Source: Butyrivibrio sp.
GTDB taxonomy: Bacteria > Bacillota > Clostridia > Lachnospirales > Lachnospiraceae
Length of the DNA: 64,000 nucleotides
Reading direction: 5' to 3'
NCBI GenBank assembly: GCA_022486625.1
Contig: JAKVKH010000015.1
Location: forward strand, 1-64,000
Shown here piece after piece: positions 34,806 through 43,805 of the stretch (its first letter is position 1; every line of letters starts with the position of its first letter). A program made the translations under genes and the position numbers. Below the pieces are notes generated by a model. That model saw nothing but the letters and a program-made list of their open reading frames with translations, was not told the origin of the DNA and did not search any database.

Positions 34806-36032
34806 ATGTCTGAAGAAAAGAAAATGACACTGGAAAAATTTGAAGAAGCCTGTGATGCTGTAAAAAAGGTAACACTGGAAACAAAACTGATTTACAGCGA
34901 TTATTTCAGCGAAATGTCAGGCAACAAGGTATATCTGAAGCCTGAGAACATGCAGAGAACAGGTGCTTACAAGGTTCGAGGCGCATATTACAAGATTACG
35001 ACCATGTCTCCGGAAGACCGCGAAAAGGGTCTGATTACCGCTTCTGCCGGAAACCATGCGCAGGGCGTTGCCTATGCAGCAAAGTGTTATCATGTAAAGG
35101 CTACAATTGTCATGCCCAATACTACGCCCCTGATCAAGGTAAACCGTACAAAGGCACTGGGTGCTGAAGTGATTCTGCATGGGGATGTCTATGATGAAGC
35201 CTGCGAATATGCATTAAAGCTTGCGGAGGAAAAAGGGTATACTTTTGTTCATCCGTTTGATGATCTGGATGTGGCTACCGGTCAGGGAACCATCGCCATG
35301 GAGATATTCAAGGAGCTTCCTACTGTAGATTATATCCTGGTACCGATCGGAGGAGGCGGACTTGCCACAGGCGTTTCCACACTTGCAAAGCTTCTCAATC
35401 CTAAGATTACCGTAGTCGGAGTAGAGCCTGCCGGTGCCAACTGCATGCAGGAATCTTTTAAAGCAGGACATGTGGTAACTCTTCCGACAGTCAATACCAT
35501 TGCCGACGGTACTGCAGTAAAGACACCGGGAGAAAAGATCTTCCCGTATATCCGTAAGAATATTGATGAGATCATTACTGTTCCGGATGAGGATCTTGTC
35601 GTTTCCTTCCTGGATATGGTTGAGAATCATAAGATGGTAGTAGAGAATTCCGGATTACTGTCTGTTGCAGCCCTTAAACAGTTGAAATGCAGGAACAAGA
35701 AGGTCGTTTCCGTCCTTTCCGGCGGTAATATGGACGTGATCACGATGTCCTCTGTTGTACAGCAGGGACTGATCCTTCGTGACCGTATCTTTACCGTATC
35801 TGTTCTTCTGCCGGATAAACCGGGACAGCTGGCTGCGGTTGCGGATGTCATTGCGAAGCAAAATGGTAATGTCATCAAGCTGGAGCATAATCAGTTCGTA
35901 TCGATTAACCGCAGTGCTGCAGTAGAACTTCGTATCACGCTGGAAGCATTCGGATCTGATCATAAGAAACAGATCATTGATACACTGGAGAAGAATGGTT
36001 ATCAGCCCAAAATTGTCAGAACACAAATCTGA
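34806..36032 (+). CDS. ilvA: Threonine ammonia-lyase with ACT domain
   Basis: 408 aa PLP enzyme that deaminates threonine to 2-oxobutyrate. The PLP lysine is Lys56 in RTGAYKVRGA; the phosphate-binding glycine loop is in PIGGGGLATG, and SAGNHAQGVA is conserved. Residues about 330-405 form a single ACT domain (SVLLPDKPGQLAAVADVI), the arrangement of the short IlvA/TdcB type, so it may be biosynthetic or catabolic. ATG 34806 follows CGGAGGAGA. It sits in the usual gap between ftsY and ylxM. Confidence 0.94.
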   Translation: MSEEKKMTLEKFEEACDAVKKVTLETKLIYSDYFSEMSGNKVYLKPENMQRTGAYKVRGAYYKITTMSPEDREKGLITASAGNHAQGVAYAAKCYHVKATIVMPNTTPLIKVNRTKALGAEVILHGDVYDEACEYALKLAEEKGYTFVHPFDDLDVATGQGTIAMEIFKELPTVDYILVPIGGGGLATGVSTLAKLLNPKITVVGVEPAGANCMQESFKAGHVVTLPTVNTIADGTAVKTPGEKIFPYIRKNIDEIITVPDEDLVVSFLDMVENHKMVVENSGLLSVAALKQLKCRNKKVVSVLSGGNMDVITMSSVVQQGLILRDRIFTVSVLLPDKPGQLAAVADVIAKQNGNVIKLEHNQFVSINRSAAVELRITLEAFGSDHKKQIIDTLEKNGYQPKIVRTQI

Positions 36033-36055
36033 AGATAAGAGAAATGTAACTTTGT

Positions 36056-36931
36056 ATGAGAAAAAGAAAAAGTATTAAAAGAATCCTTCTGGACTATCTG
36101 ATCATAACGGCAGCCTCTGTAGTATATGGCCTTGGAACCAGCCTGTTCAGTGATCCGAACAATCTGGCTCCCGGAGGATTCACCGGTATTGCAATCGCCT
36201 TGAACCGTCTGGCTCCGATTGGAACAGGTACATGGTTCATGCTGATGAATATACCGGTTCTTCTGCTGGGCGTATGGAAGTTCGGTATCAGATTTATCAT
36301 ATCAACGCTTTATGCGACCGGTATTATTTCGCTGAGTACCAACATGATTGCGCAGTACTGGAGTCAGTATGCGATTCATGATGTTTTTCTGGCGATTACC
36401 ATCGGAAGCGCGCTCTGTGCGTGGTCCATGGGCGTCATATTCAAGAGCGGGGCAACGACCGGCGGTTCGGATATCATTATCAAACTGCTGCGTCTGAAAT
36501 TCCCACATATCAAGACAGGTATGCTGTTTTTTATCACTGATATTTTTGTTGTCATTTTTGCAGGTTTTGTATTTGGCAATATCAATGATGCACTGTATTC
36601 TCTTCTGGCTGTTCTGATTACTTCCTTTGTGCTGGATATTGTGCTGTATGGAAGAGATGAAGCAAAGCTCCTGTATATTATTTCAGACAGATCTGATCCG
36701 ATTACCAGAAGGCTCCTTGAAGAGCTGGATATCGGTGTGACACATATTTTCGGTGAAGGTGCATACAGCCATAAACAGAAGAAAGTTATCATGTGTGTGG
36801 TGAAAAAGCGTGTAACACCGCTTGCCGAGAGCATTGTACGGGAAGAAGACCCGGATGCCTTCATGATTATTACCAGTGCATCGGAGATCTTCGGTGAAGG
36901 ATATAAGAGCTATTTTGAGGAAAAAATCTGA
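36056..36931 (+). CDS. YitT family membrane protein
   Basis: 291 aa. About six membrane helices (12-205) carry the family's glycine-rich start LFSDPNNLAPGGFTGIA and SGATTGGSDIIIKLL. The last 80 residues are the soluble DUF2179 domain (VTHIFGEGAYSHKQKKVIMC). Function is unknown; members are common in Firmicutes. No clear ribosome site precedes the ATG, so translation may couple to ilvA. The stop overlaps the next gene (TGATG). Confidence 0.92.
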   Translation: MRKRKSIKRILLDYLIITAASVVYGLGTSLFSDPNNLAPGGFTGIAIALNRLAPIGTGTWFMLMNIPVLLLGVWKFGIRFIISTLYATGIISLSTNMIAQYWSQYAIHDVFLAITIGSALCAWSMGVIFKSGATTGGSDIIIKLLRLKFPHIKTGMLFFITDIFVVIFAGFVFGNINDALYSLLAVLITSFVLDIVLYGRDEAKLLYIISDRSDPITRRLLEELDIGVTHIFGEGAYSHKQKKVIMCVVKKRVTPLAESIVREEDPDAFMIITSASEIFGEGYKSYFEEKI

Positions 36932-38028
36932 TGACGGATTACAACGACAATAAAAACACGAATCGTGGTTTTCGAAATACGCAGAATATTGTTTCCATTA
37001 TTTTTTTAAGCCTGGTATCACTTCTTGCTTTATCTCTTTGCATTGTGATCCTTCTTCGTAATGCAACGCTGAAAAAAGAAAATGAAGCATACAAAAGTGA
37101 GATTGATACATTCAACACGGAAGGCTATTATACAAATGCACAGGCCCAGAAGCTGCTGAAAGAAGCAAAAAAGCAGCAGGATACAGATACCAGAAAAGAA
37201 CTTCTGAATCAGATTCAGAATAATCTGGAAGCAGGAAAAGGAACGAATGCAACTATCCGTTCTCTGTTTACAGATCAGCTGGTGGTAACAGATTCCGGAA
37301 AGTATTATTTCTTCCCGATCAATAAGAGTATTGCCGGAAATGGCTTTAAGGAAAATGATTTTGCGCTGAATCAGGAGAATGTTCTGAAATATCAGGGCAC
37401 TGACAGCAGTGTATCCGGGGATCTTGGAATTGATGTCTCCAGGTTCCAGGGAGATATTGACTGGCAGAAGGTGGCTGCTGCCGGCGTGAAATTTGCATTT
37501 ATCAGAGTGGGTGTGCGCGGAACAACTGCGGGCAAAATTGTTCTTGATGATCATTTTGTCACAAATGTGCAGGGAGCAATACAGAACGGGATAAAGGTCG
37601 GAGTGTATTTCTATTCACAGGCTGTTTCTGATGAAGAAGCACTGGAAGAGGCCAAATTTGTTCTGGATGCCATTGAGCCTTACCAGATCACCTATCCGGT
37701 TGTAATCGACATGGAACTGGCGGATAACGAAAACGCCAGAACACTGAATACAACACAGGATCAGTTTACTTCATCTGCAAAGCTTTTCTGTGATACGGTT
37801 AAGGGCGCCGGATATACGCCAATGATTTATGGCAATCTTAAGACATTTACGTTGATGCTGGATCTGACGAAGCTGACGGATTATGATACCTGGATTGCAT
37901 ACTACAGTGTCCCCCAGTATTATCCTTACAGTTTCAGTGTATGGCAGTATGCTTCTGAGGGTAAAATTGACGGAATTGACGGCAAGGTGGATCTGAACAT
38001 CGGAGTAAAGGACTGGTCTTCAAAATGA
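36931..38028 (+). CDS. Membrane-anchored GH25 muramidase
   Basis: 365 aa. A short inside tail, a signal-anchor helix (about 20-42), a coiled spacer of about 110 residues, then a GH25 lysozyme domain from about 163. Catalytic acids are visible: Asp168 in GIDVSRFQG and the DxE pair Asp260/Glu262 in VIDMEL. It would cleave the MurNAc-GlcNAc bond of peptidoglycan outside the membrane, for remodelling rather than phage lysis, since no holin or phage genes are near. It overlaps both neighbours by a few bases. Confidence 0.91.
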   Translation: MTDYNDNKNTNRGFRNTQNIVSIIFLSLVSLLALSLCIVILLRNATLKKENEAYKSEIDTFNTEGYYTNAQAQKLLKEAKKQQDTDTRKELLNQIQNNLEAGKGTNATIRSLFTDQLVVTDSGKYYFFPINKSIAGNGFKENDFALNQENVLKYQGTDSSVSGDLGIDVSRFQGDIDWQKVAAAGVKFAFIRVGVRGTTAGKIVLDDHFVTNVQGAIQNGIKVGVYFYSQAVSDEEALEEAKFVLDAIEPYQITYPVVIDMELADNENARTLNTTQDQFTSSAKLFCDTVKGAGYTPMIYGNLKTFTLMLDLTKLTDYDTWIAYYSVPQYYPYSFSVWQYASEGKIDGIDGKVDLNIGVKDWSSK

Positions 38029-38897
38029 CAGAAGCGGAAATGAGAGACGGCGATTATCAGCAGCAGGGATATCTGAATCGTGATTTCAGATTTTTCCATA
38101 TCAATGACCGCCGTAAAATCGAGTTTTCATATCATTATCATGATTTTGACAAGATTATTCTCTTCCTTCACGGCAGCGCCAGATATATGATTGAAGGTCG
38201 TGAATATGAGCTTAAGCCTTATGATTTCATATTGGTAAACCGGTATGACATTCATAAGGCTGTTGTTGACTTTGCGGAAAATTATGAGCGAATTATAATT
38301 TATATCAATCATGATTTCCTGAAGCGTTATCAGGATGAGAAATATTGCCTTACGGACTGCTTTGAAGAGGCCAGAAGCAGAAAAACCTATGTGGTCAGAT
38401 TTCCGGCTGCGGTCAGTGCGGATCTCTATGACGATCTGCAGACGATTGAAAAGGATATTGCACATGAGGAAGAGCATTACGCAGGCAGTCTTCTGACCAG
38501 AACGGATCTGATCCGTTTCCTGATCCGGCTTAATGAGGCGTGCCAGCAGGAAAAATTTGCATTTCATCCGGAGGCCAGATATAACCATAAGATTATTGAT
38601 ATTATTGAATATATCATGGCACACCTTGGGGATGATCTTTCAATTGATGAGATTGCAGATCGCTTCTATATCAGCAAATATCATATGATGCGTATTTTTA
38701 AGGCAGATACAGGCTATTCCATTCATCAGTACATTACGGAAAAGAGAATACTGAAGGCCAGAATGCTGATTCTTGGCGGAATGCCGGCAACGTCAGCAAG
38801 TCTGGAGAGCGGCTTCAGGGATTATTCTTCTTTCTGCAGGGCATTCAGAAAACAGCTCGGAATGCTGCCTTCAGATTTGAAAACTGACCTTGCATAA
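38025..38897 (+). CDS. AraC family transcriptional regulator
   Basis: 290 aa. The N-terminal half is cupin-like (SYHYHDFDKIILFLHGSARYMI, YDFILVNRYDIHKA), which would bind a small effector. The last 100 residues hold the double helix-turn-helix (DDLSIDEIADRFYISKYHMMRIF and SLESGFRDYSSFCRAFRK region). It overlaps the GH25 gene by four bases (ATGA), so the pair is co-expressed; the regulated genes are not evident. A sugar or cell-wall signal is a guess. Confidence 0.92.
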   Translation: MTEAEMRDGDYQQQGYLNRDFRFFHINDRRKIEFSYHYHDFDKIILFLHGSARYMIEGREYELKPYDFILVNRYDIHKAVVDFAENYERIIIYINHDFLKRYQDEKYCLTDCFEEARSRKTYVVRFPAAVSADLYDDLQTIEKDIAHEEEHYAGSLLTRTDLIRFLIRLNEACQQEKFAFHPEARYNHKIIDIIEYIMAHLGDDLSIDEIADRFYISKYHMMRIFKADTGYSIHQYITEKRILKARMLILGGMPATSASLESGFRDYSSFCRAFRKQLGMLPSDLKTDLA

Positions 38898-38915
38898 GGG
38901 GTAAAGAAAAAATAC

Positions 38916-38944
38916 TTGACACCCCACAGCACATATAGTAATAT
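38916..38944 (+). promoter_or_regulatory. Promoter of the ylxM-ffh-rpsP operon
   Basis: TTGACA, 17 bases, TAATAT, 35 bases before the ylxM start. It gives the SRP/ribosomal genes an own start independent of the inserted genes upstream. Confidence 0.78.
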
Positions 38945-38979
38945 ACTGGAGTGCGTGTGAAATTCTGAAAGCAGGAAAT

Positions 38980-39333
38980 ATGGAAAAACTGGAAAAGATC
39001 GTAGAACAGGGTCTGTTATACGATTTCTATGGAGAACTTCTGACAGATCATCAGCGTAAGATATACGAAGATGCGGTATACAATGACATGTCACTGAGTG
39101 AAATTGCTGAAGAACAGGGTATCAGTAAACAGGGTGTTCATGATCTGATCAAACGTTGTACACACACACTGGAAGCCTATGAAGAAACACTTCATATGGT
39201 TGAGAAGTCAACCAGAATCCGAAGAGCGGCAGAACAGCTGGAACAGATGGCTGAAGATGAGCAGACAGCCCGGGAAGATCTGAACCGGCGGATTAAAGAG
39301 CTTTCAGAAATGATTTTGGAGGAACTGTCTTAA
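38980..39333 (+). CDS. ylxM: YlxM/p13-like DNA-binding protein
   Basis: 117 aa helical protein with a sigma-70 region 4-like helix-turn-helix (YNDMSLSEIAEEQGISKQGV) and a charged coiled tail. YlxM is encoded next to ffh across Firmicutes and affects the SRP system, with a helper role suggested for streptococcal YlxM. The stop overlaps the ffh start (TAATG). Confidence 0.93.
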   Translation: MEKLEKIVEQGLLYDFYGELLTDHQRKIYEDAVYNDMSLSEIAEEQGISKQGVHDLIKRCTHTLEAYEETLHMVEKSTRIRRAAEQLEQMAEDEQTAREDLNRRIKELSEMILEELS

Positions 39334-40703
39334 TGGCATTTGAAAGTCTCACCGATAAGCTGCAGAATGTGTTTAAAAACCTTCGGGGCAAAGGCCGTCT
39401 GTCTGAAGAAGACGTAAAGGCTGCCATGAAGGAAGTTAAAATGGCACTGCTCGAGGCAGACGTTAACTTCAAGGTAGTAAAACAGTTCATTGGTTCTGTA
39501 CAGGAACGTGCCGTCGGCGCAGATGTACTGAACGGACTGAATCCCGGACAGATGGTTATCAAGATCGTTAATGAAGAACTTGTTAATCTGATGGGATCAG
39601 AAACGACAGAACTTCAGTTTCAGCCTGGTAAGTCAATTACCGTGATTATGATGTGTGGTCTTCAGGGTGCCGGTAAAACAACGGCAGCGGCAAAAATTGC
39701 CGGGAAACTGAAAACCAGAGGTAAATTTCCTCTGCTGGTTGCCTGTGATGTTTACAGACCGGCAGCAATTGATCAGTTGCAGGTAAATGCCAGAAAGCTT
39801 CTGGTAGACTGCTTCTCCATGGGAACTGATGTCAGTCCTGTTGAAATTGCGAAAGCTTCCATTGATTATGCGCAGAAGCATAATCAGAATGTTGTTATAT
39901 TGGATACTGCAGGTCGTCTGCAGATTGATGAAGGCATGATGCAGGAGCTGGTAGATATCAAGGCTGCTGTAACTGTTCATCAGACCGTTCTCGTGGTAGA
40001 CGCCATGACCGGTCAGGCTGCAGTGGATGTTGCCACGCAGTTTAATGAAAAGGTCGGCATTGACGGAATCATCCTGTCAAAGATGGATGGTGATACACGA
40101 GGCGGTGCGGCGCTTTCCGCAAGAGCAGTAACCGGTAAACCGATTCTCTATGTCGGCATGGGAGAGAAACTGACAGATCTGGAGCAGTTTTATCCTGATC
40201 GGATGGTCAGTAGAATTCTTGGCATGGGAGATGTCCTTTCTCTGATTGATAAAGCAGTAGAGGCCAATCAGGAACGGGATGAAGAAAAGGATAAGGAAAT
40301 GACTTCCCGCATGAAAAAGGGGAAGTTTGATTTTGAAATGTATCTGGAAAGTATGAAACAGATGCGTAAGATGGGCGGCCTTGCAAGTATCATGGGTATG
40401 CTTCCCGGAATGGGTAAGATCAGTCCGGATCAGATGCCTGATGAAAAAGAACTGGCACATATGGAAGCCATTGTTCTGAGCATGACGCCGGCAGAACGTA
40501 AGAATCCAAAGCTTTTGTCTCCGCAACGCAAACTTCGTATTGCAAACGGATCAGGAAATGATATTACTGTGGTAAACCGCTTTATCAAACAGTTTACACA
40601 GGCTCAGAAAATGATGAAGCAGATGCCTGGAATGATGAAGGGGCATGGCGGTTTCGGAAAGCTCGGCGGTTCGATGGGACTTGGCGGCGGTAAATTCTTT
40701 TAA
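39333..40703 (+). CDS. ffh: Signal recognition particle protein Ffh
   Basis: 456 aa. N domain (1-90), G domain with GLQGAGKT (109-116), DVYRPAAIDQL, DTAGRLQIDE and LSKMDGDTRGG, then the methionine-rich M domain (about 300-440) that binds 4.5S RNA and signal peptides. The tail is rich in Gly and Met (GGSMGLGGGKFF). It pairs with FtsY encoded upstream. No 4.5S RNA gene was recognised in the window. Confidence 0.97.
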   Translation: MAFESLTDKLQNVFKNLRGKGRLSEEDVKAAMKEVKMALLEADVNFKVVKQFIGSVQERAVGADVLNGLNPGQMVIKIVNEELVNLMGSETTELQFQPGKSITVIMMCGLQGAGKTTAAAKIAGKLKTRGKFPLLVACDVYRPAAIDQLQVNARKLLVDCFSMGTDVSPVEIAKASIDYAQKHNQNVVILDTAGRLQIDEGMMQELVDIKAAVTVHQTVLVVDAMTGQAAVDVATQFNEKVGIDGIILSKMDGDTRGGAALSARAVTGKPILYVGMGEKLTDLEQFYPDRMVSRILGMGDVLSLIDKAVEANQERDEEKDKEMTSRMKKGKFDFEMYLESMKQMRKMGGLASIMGMLPGMGKISPDQMPDEKELAHMEAIVLSMTPAERKNPKLLSPQRKLRIANGSGNDITVVNRFIKQFTQAQKMMKQMPGMMKGHGGFGKLGGSMGLGGGKFF

Positions 40704-40736
40704 ATATGTTCACAGCGATTTAAGCTGTATTCATAT
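40704..40736 (+). repeat. Hairpin in the rpsP leader
   Basis: ATATG..ACAGC and GCTGT..CATAT arms pair around GATTTAA. A T-rich tract follows about 16 bases later. It may adjust rpsP translation or partly end ffh transcripts. Confidence 0.45.
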
Positions 40737-40776
40737 AGATAACAATTATTTATTTTTTTAATGGAGGAAATTTAAA

Positions 40777-41022
40777 ATGGCAGTAAAGATCAGATTAAGA
40801 AGAATTGGTAAGAAGAAGAATCCTTTCTACAGAATCATTGTTTCCGATTCCAAGTTCCCTGTAGCAGGAAAGTTCATCGAAGAAATCGGAACATTCGATC
40901 CGAATACAGATCCGAGCACATGCAAGGTTGATGCAGAGCTTGCAAAGAAGTGGCTTGCAAATGGTGCTCAGCCGACAGATACAGTCAGCAAGATCTTCAA
41001 GCAGGCTGGTATTGTAAAGTAA
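40777..41022 (+). CDS. rpsP: 30S ribosomal protein S16
   Basis: 81 aa, with the family start [20 protein letters not shown] and [10 protein letters not shown]. The ATG follows GGAGG. It is the first ribosomal gene of the rpsP-khpA-trmD-rimM group. Confidence 0.97.
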   Translation: MAVKIRLRRIGKKKNPFYRIIVSDSKFPVAGKFIEEIGTFDPNTDPSTCKVDAELAKKWLANGAQPTDTVSKIFKQAGIVK

Positions 41023-41074
41023 TCTGCGACCAGGTATTTACGAATAACCGATTGCCGGAGGTGGACACATACAC

Positions 41075-41302
41075 ATGAAAGAATTAGTGGAAGTAATTGC
41101 AAAAGCGCTTGTCGATAATCCGGATGAAGTTGTGGTAACCGAGAGAGAAGATGGCCGCAATGTGACAATCGAACTGCATGTTGCAGCTTCTGATATGGGC
41201 AAGGTTATCGGAAAGCAGGGACGTATTGCAAAGGCAATCCGTTCAGTAGTAAAAGCAGCATCAACAAAAGATAATATCAAGGTTGATGTTGAAATTGTCT
41301 GA
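41075..41302 (+). CDS. khpA: KH domain RNA-binding protein KhpA
   Basis: 75 aa, a single KH domain with the RNA-binding GxxG loop in VIGKQGRIAKAI. KhpA acts with KhpB in RNA control and cell elongation in Gram-positives. CGGAGG precedes the ATG. Its place after rpsP is standard. Confidence 0.95.
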   Translation: MKELVEVIAKALVDNPDEVVVTEREDGRNVTIELHVAASDMGKVIGKQGRIAKAIRSVVKAASTKDNIKVDVEIV

Positions 41303-41316
41303 ACAGTTTTTGACTT

Positions 41317-41349
41317 ATAAAGCCGGATGGAATACATCCGGCTTTATTT
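41317..41349 (+). terminator. Terminator-like hairpin between khpA and trmD
   Basis: AAAGCCGGATG and CATCCGGCTTT, 11 perfect pairs with a five-base loop, followed by ATTTA. The weak T run suggests partial termination, lowering trmD-rimM relative to rpsP. Confidence 0.68.
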
Positions 41350-41367
41350 ACGGTATTGAGGTATCAA

Positions 41368-42132
41368 ATGAATTTTCATATTATGACATTATTTCCCGAA
41401 ATGGTTACGCAGGGACTGGAAACAAGTATTCTGGGACGTGCCACTGAGAAAAAGCTGATTACAGTTGATTCAGTGAATATCCGGGATTATACAGCGGATT
41501 TAAGGCATCGTAAGGTAGATGATTATACATATGGAGGCGGCGCAGGTATGCTGATGCAGGCGCAGCCAGTTTATGACTGCTGGAAAGCAGTGGAAGCACG
41601 TATTCATGAGAAAACAACATCTCCGGAGAAAACAAGGGTTATTTATGTGACGCCTCAGGGGCAGGTTTTCAATCAGCATATGGCAGAGAATTTTTCAAAA
41701 GAGGAAGATCTTATTTTTCTATGCGGACATTATGAAGGTGTGGATGAACGTGTACTTGAAGAAATTGTTACTGATTATGTTTCTATCGGCGATTATGTAC
41801 TGACGGGAGGCGAGCTTCCTGCGATGGTAATGATTGATGCCATTTCCAGGCTGGTTCCCGGAGTGCTGAATAATGATGCATCTGCAGAAACAGAGTCTTT
41901 TCATGAAGATCTGCTGGAATATCCACAGTATTCAAGACCGGAGGAATGGATGGGCAGAAAGGTACCTGATGTTCTGCTATCCGGAGATCATGCGAAGGTA
42001 GATGCATGGAGACTGGAACAGTCCGTGGAACGGACAAGACTGCGCAGACCGGATCTGTATGAAAAATGGCTGGCTGCACACCCGCCAAAACCGGAAAAGA
42101 GAAAGAGACGCCGGAAGAAGGAGAGCGAATGA
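41368..42132 (+). CDS. trmD: tRNA (guanine-37-N1)-methyltransferase
   Basis: 254 aa. It methylates G37 beside the anticodon using S-adenosylmethionine and prevents frameshifting. Motifs of the knotted SPOUT fold: FHIMTLFPEM start, DDYTYGGGAGMLMQ, LICGHYEG-like segment FLCGHYEGVDERV, and SIGDYVLTGGELP. ATG 41368 follows GAGG; an in-frame TTG at 41356 is rejected. It overlaps rimM by four bases. The tail is highly basic (KRKRRRKK). Confidence 0.96.
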   Translation: MNFHIMTLFPEMVTQGLETSILGRATEKKLITVDSVNIRDYTADLRHRKVDDYTYGGGAGMLMQAQPVYDCWKAVEARIHEKTTSPEKTRVIYVTPQGQVFNQHMAENFSKEEDLIFLCGHYEGVDERVLEEIVTDYVSIGDYVLTGGELPAMVMIDAISRLVPGVLNNDASAETESFHEDLLEYPQYSRPEEWMGRKVPDVLLSGDHAKVDAWRLEQSVERTRLRRPDLYEKWLAAHPPKPEKRKRRRKKESE

Positions 42133-42644
42133 CAGAAGTATTTCAGGTAGGCGTAATTGCATCCACACATGGAATCGCCGGGGAAGTAAATGTATTTCCG
42201 ACAACGGACGATCCGCAGCGCTTTAAAAAGCTGAAGAAAGTGACGTTGGATACAGGAAAAGATGGGATTAAAGAGCTTGAAATTGAGCACGTCAAGTTTT
42301 TCAAAAAATTTGTCATTGTGAAATTCAAAGGCTGGGATTCCATTAATGATGTAGAGAAATTCAGAGGGAAAGAACTGACAATTACCAGAGATCAGGCAGT
42401 CAGCCTGGCTCCCGGAGAATATTTTGCAGCAGATCTGATCGGATTAAAGATCATGGATGAAGATGGCAAAGAACTGGGTACGCTTAAAGATGTCATGAAT
42501 ACCGGTGCAAATGATGTTTATGAGATGGCATCCGCAGATGGCAGCGGATCCGTAATGATCCCTGCCATAAAGGACTGTATCCTCAGAATTGATCTGGATG
42601 CCGGGGTGATGATAATTCATGTCATGGACGGACTATTGGATTAA
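42129..42644 (+). CDS. rimM: 16S rRNA processing protein RimM
   Basis: 171 aa. RimM N domain (FQVGVIASTHGIAGEVNVFPTTDDP start) and PRC-barrel C domain (LIGLKIMDEDGKELGTL). It helps mature the 30S head and binds S19. ATG 42129 overlaps the trmD stop; a longer in-frame start at 42066 lies inside trmD and is rejected. Here rimM follows trmD, the reverse of the common order. Its 3' end overlaps the convergent deaminase gene by 23 bases. Confidence 0.95.
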   Translation: MTEVFQVGVIASTHGIAGEVNVFPTTDDPQRFKKLKKVTLDTGKDGIKELEIEHVKFFKKFVIVKFKGWDSINDVEKFRGKELTITRDQAVSLAPGEYFAADLIGLKIMDEDGKELGTLKDVMNTGANDVYEMASADGSGSVMIPAIKDCILRIDLDAGVMIIHVMDGLLD

Positions 42645-43575
42645 AAGCAGCTTCTCTGGCATATTCCTGCATCTGCATGATTTCTGTATCTGTAAAGCCA
42701 AACATTTCTTTTGCAATACGGATTTCGTTTGCGAGGCATGTGCCGGAGACCGTACGGTTATCAGAGTTTAAAGTTACTTTTACGCCGGCATCAAAGAGCC
42801 TGCGGATAGGATGCTCTTTTTCGGAAGCAAAACAGTGAGTATCAAAATTGCTTTTCAGGCACACTTCAAGAGTGGTGCCTTTTTTTATGAGTTCTTCTAT
42901 CAGAGATGGATCTTCAATGGCGCGGACGCCGTGTCCGATTCTTTTTGCACCAAAAGAAAGGGCTGTGCGGATACTGTCCGGTCCTGCAGCTTCGCCGGCA
43001 TGGATGGTAAAAGGAATATCGAGGGAGGCAGCGAGTCGGAAGAGATCGGCATAATCTGCAGTTGGAAAGATCGCTTCTGCGCCGGCCAAATCTATGCCGC
43101 AGACAATGTCTCCACGCAGCATGGCGGCAGTTTTTATGGTTTCCGTATTTTCTTTTTTCAGATTTTTTCCTCTCATACAGCAGAGAATCAGACCAATCCG
43201 TATATCCGGATACTTCTGCATGGCTTTTCTCGCACCCTGCACGGCCGCGATGGTAACTGCTTTCTGAGAAAGTCCCTGATGCGTCAGCGGCGCCGGTGCA
43301 AATCTGAGTTCGGCGTAAGTGAGTCCTTCATGGAACAGATCTTCTGCCAGTTCATATACGGCTCTTTCAAGCGCCTCTTCTGTCTGCAGCAGCTGAAGCG
43401 GCAATGAGAAACAGTCCAGATATGCAGTCAGTGAGGTGCAACTGTCTGGAACGGTCAGCCGCCTGGCAATATTTTCAGCATTGATTTTCGGGTCAACATC
43501 AGACTGAAGCTGTGCCAGCTGTAATACCGTGGAAGGCCGGAGAGAACCGTCAAGATGAAGATGTAATTCGTACAT
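42622..43575 (-). CDS. Adenosine deaminase family protein
   Basis: 317 aa metal-dependent amidohydrolase. Motifs: HLHLDGSL (5-12) with metal-binding His, the catalytic HAGE, GHGVRAIEDP and NSDNRTVSGT with the metal-binding Asp. It should deaminate adenosine (or a near relative) to inosine. ATG 43575 is chosen because AAGAGG lies four to five bases upstream; the ATG at 43590 has no ribosome site. It is convergent with rimM (23-base overlap) and may cooperate with the nucleoside genes at 55-63 kb. Confidence 0.93.
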   Translation of the reverse strand: MYELHLHLDGSLRPSTVLQLAQLQSDVDPKINAENIARRLTVPDSCTSLTAYLDCFSLPLQLLQTEEALERAVYELAEDLFHEGLTYAELRFAPAPLTHQGLSQKAVTIAAVQGARKAMQKYPDIRIGLILCCMRGKNLKKENTETIKTAAMLRGDIVCGIDLAGAEAIFPTADYADLFRLAASLDIPFTIHAGEAAGPDSIRTALSFGAKRIGHGVRAIEDPSLIEELIKKGTTLEVCLKSNFDTHCFASEKEHPIRRLFDAGVKVTLNSDNRTVSGTCLANEIRIAKEMFGFTDTEIMQMQEYAREAAFNPIVRP

Positions 43576-43631
43576 ATAACCTCTTTTCATGAATCTGAAT
43601 TTAGTCTGCCTGTAAATGAGAACTGAGGAGT

Positions 43632-43640
43632 ATTATAACA
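43632..43640 (-). promoter_or_regulatory. Extended -10 promoter of the deaminase gene
   Basis: The minus strand reads TGTTATAAT (TGn plus consensus TATAAT) about 55 bases before the deaminase start. No good -35 is seen at 17 bases; CTGTCA lies 20 bases upstream. Confidence 0.5.
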
Positions 43641-43732
43641 GATTCGCTTTATTTTAATGACAGTTTAATAAAAGAATAATTCATAATTTTAAAATGATCA
43701 AATTATTGGCCAATAGTAATCGGTATGACATG

Positions 43733-43761
43733 TTGTTATTAATAAATTAATAGTGCATAAT
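43733..43761 (+). promoter_or_regulatory. Promoter of the surface-polymer locus
   Basis: TTGTTA, 17 bases, CATAAT, 44 bases before the first gene. The AT-rich gap also holds a palindrome ATTGGCCAAT (43705-43714) just upstream that could be an activator or repressor site. Confidence 0.5.
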
Positions 43762-43805
43762 TATATTACAAAGATATTTGCCATACCATTTCAAGGGGGA
43801 AGAGG

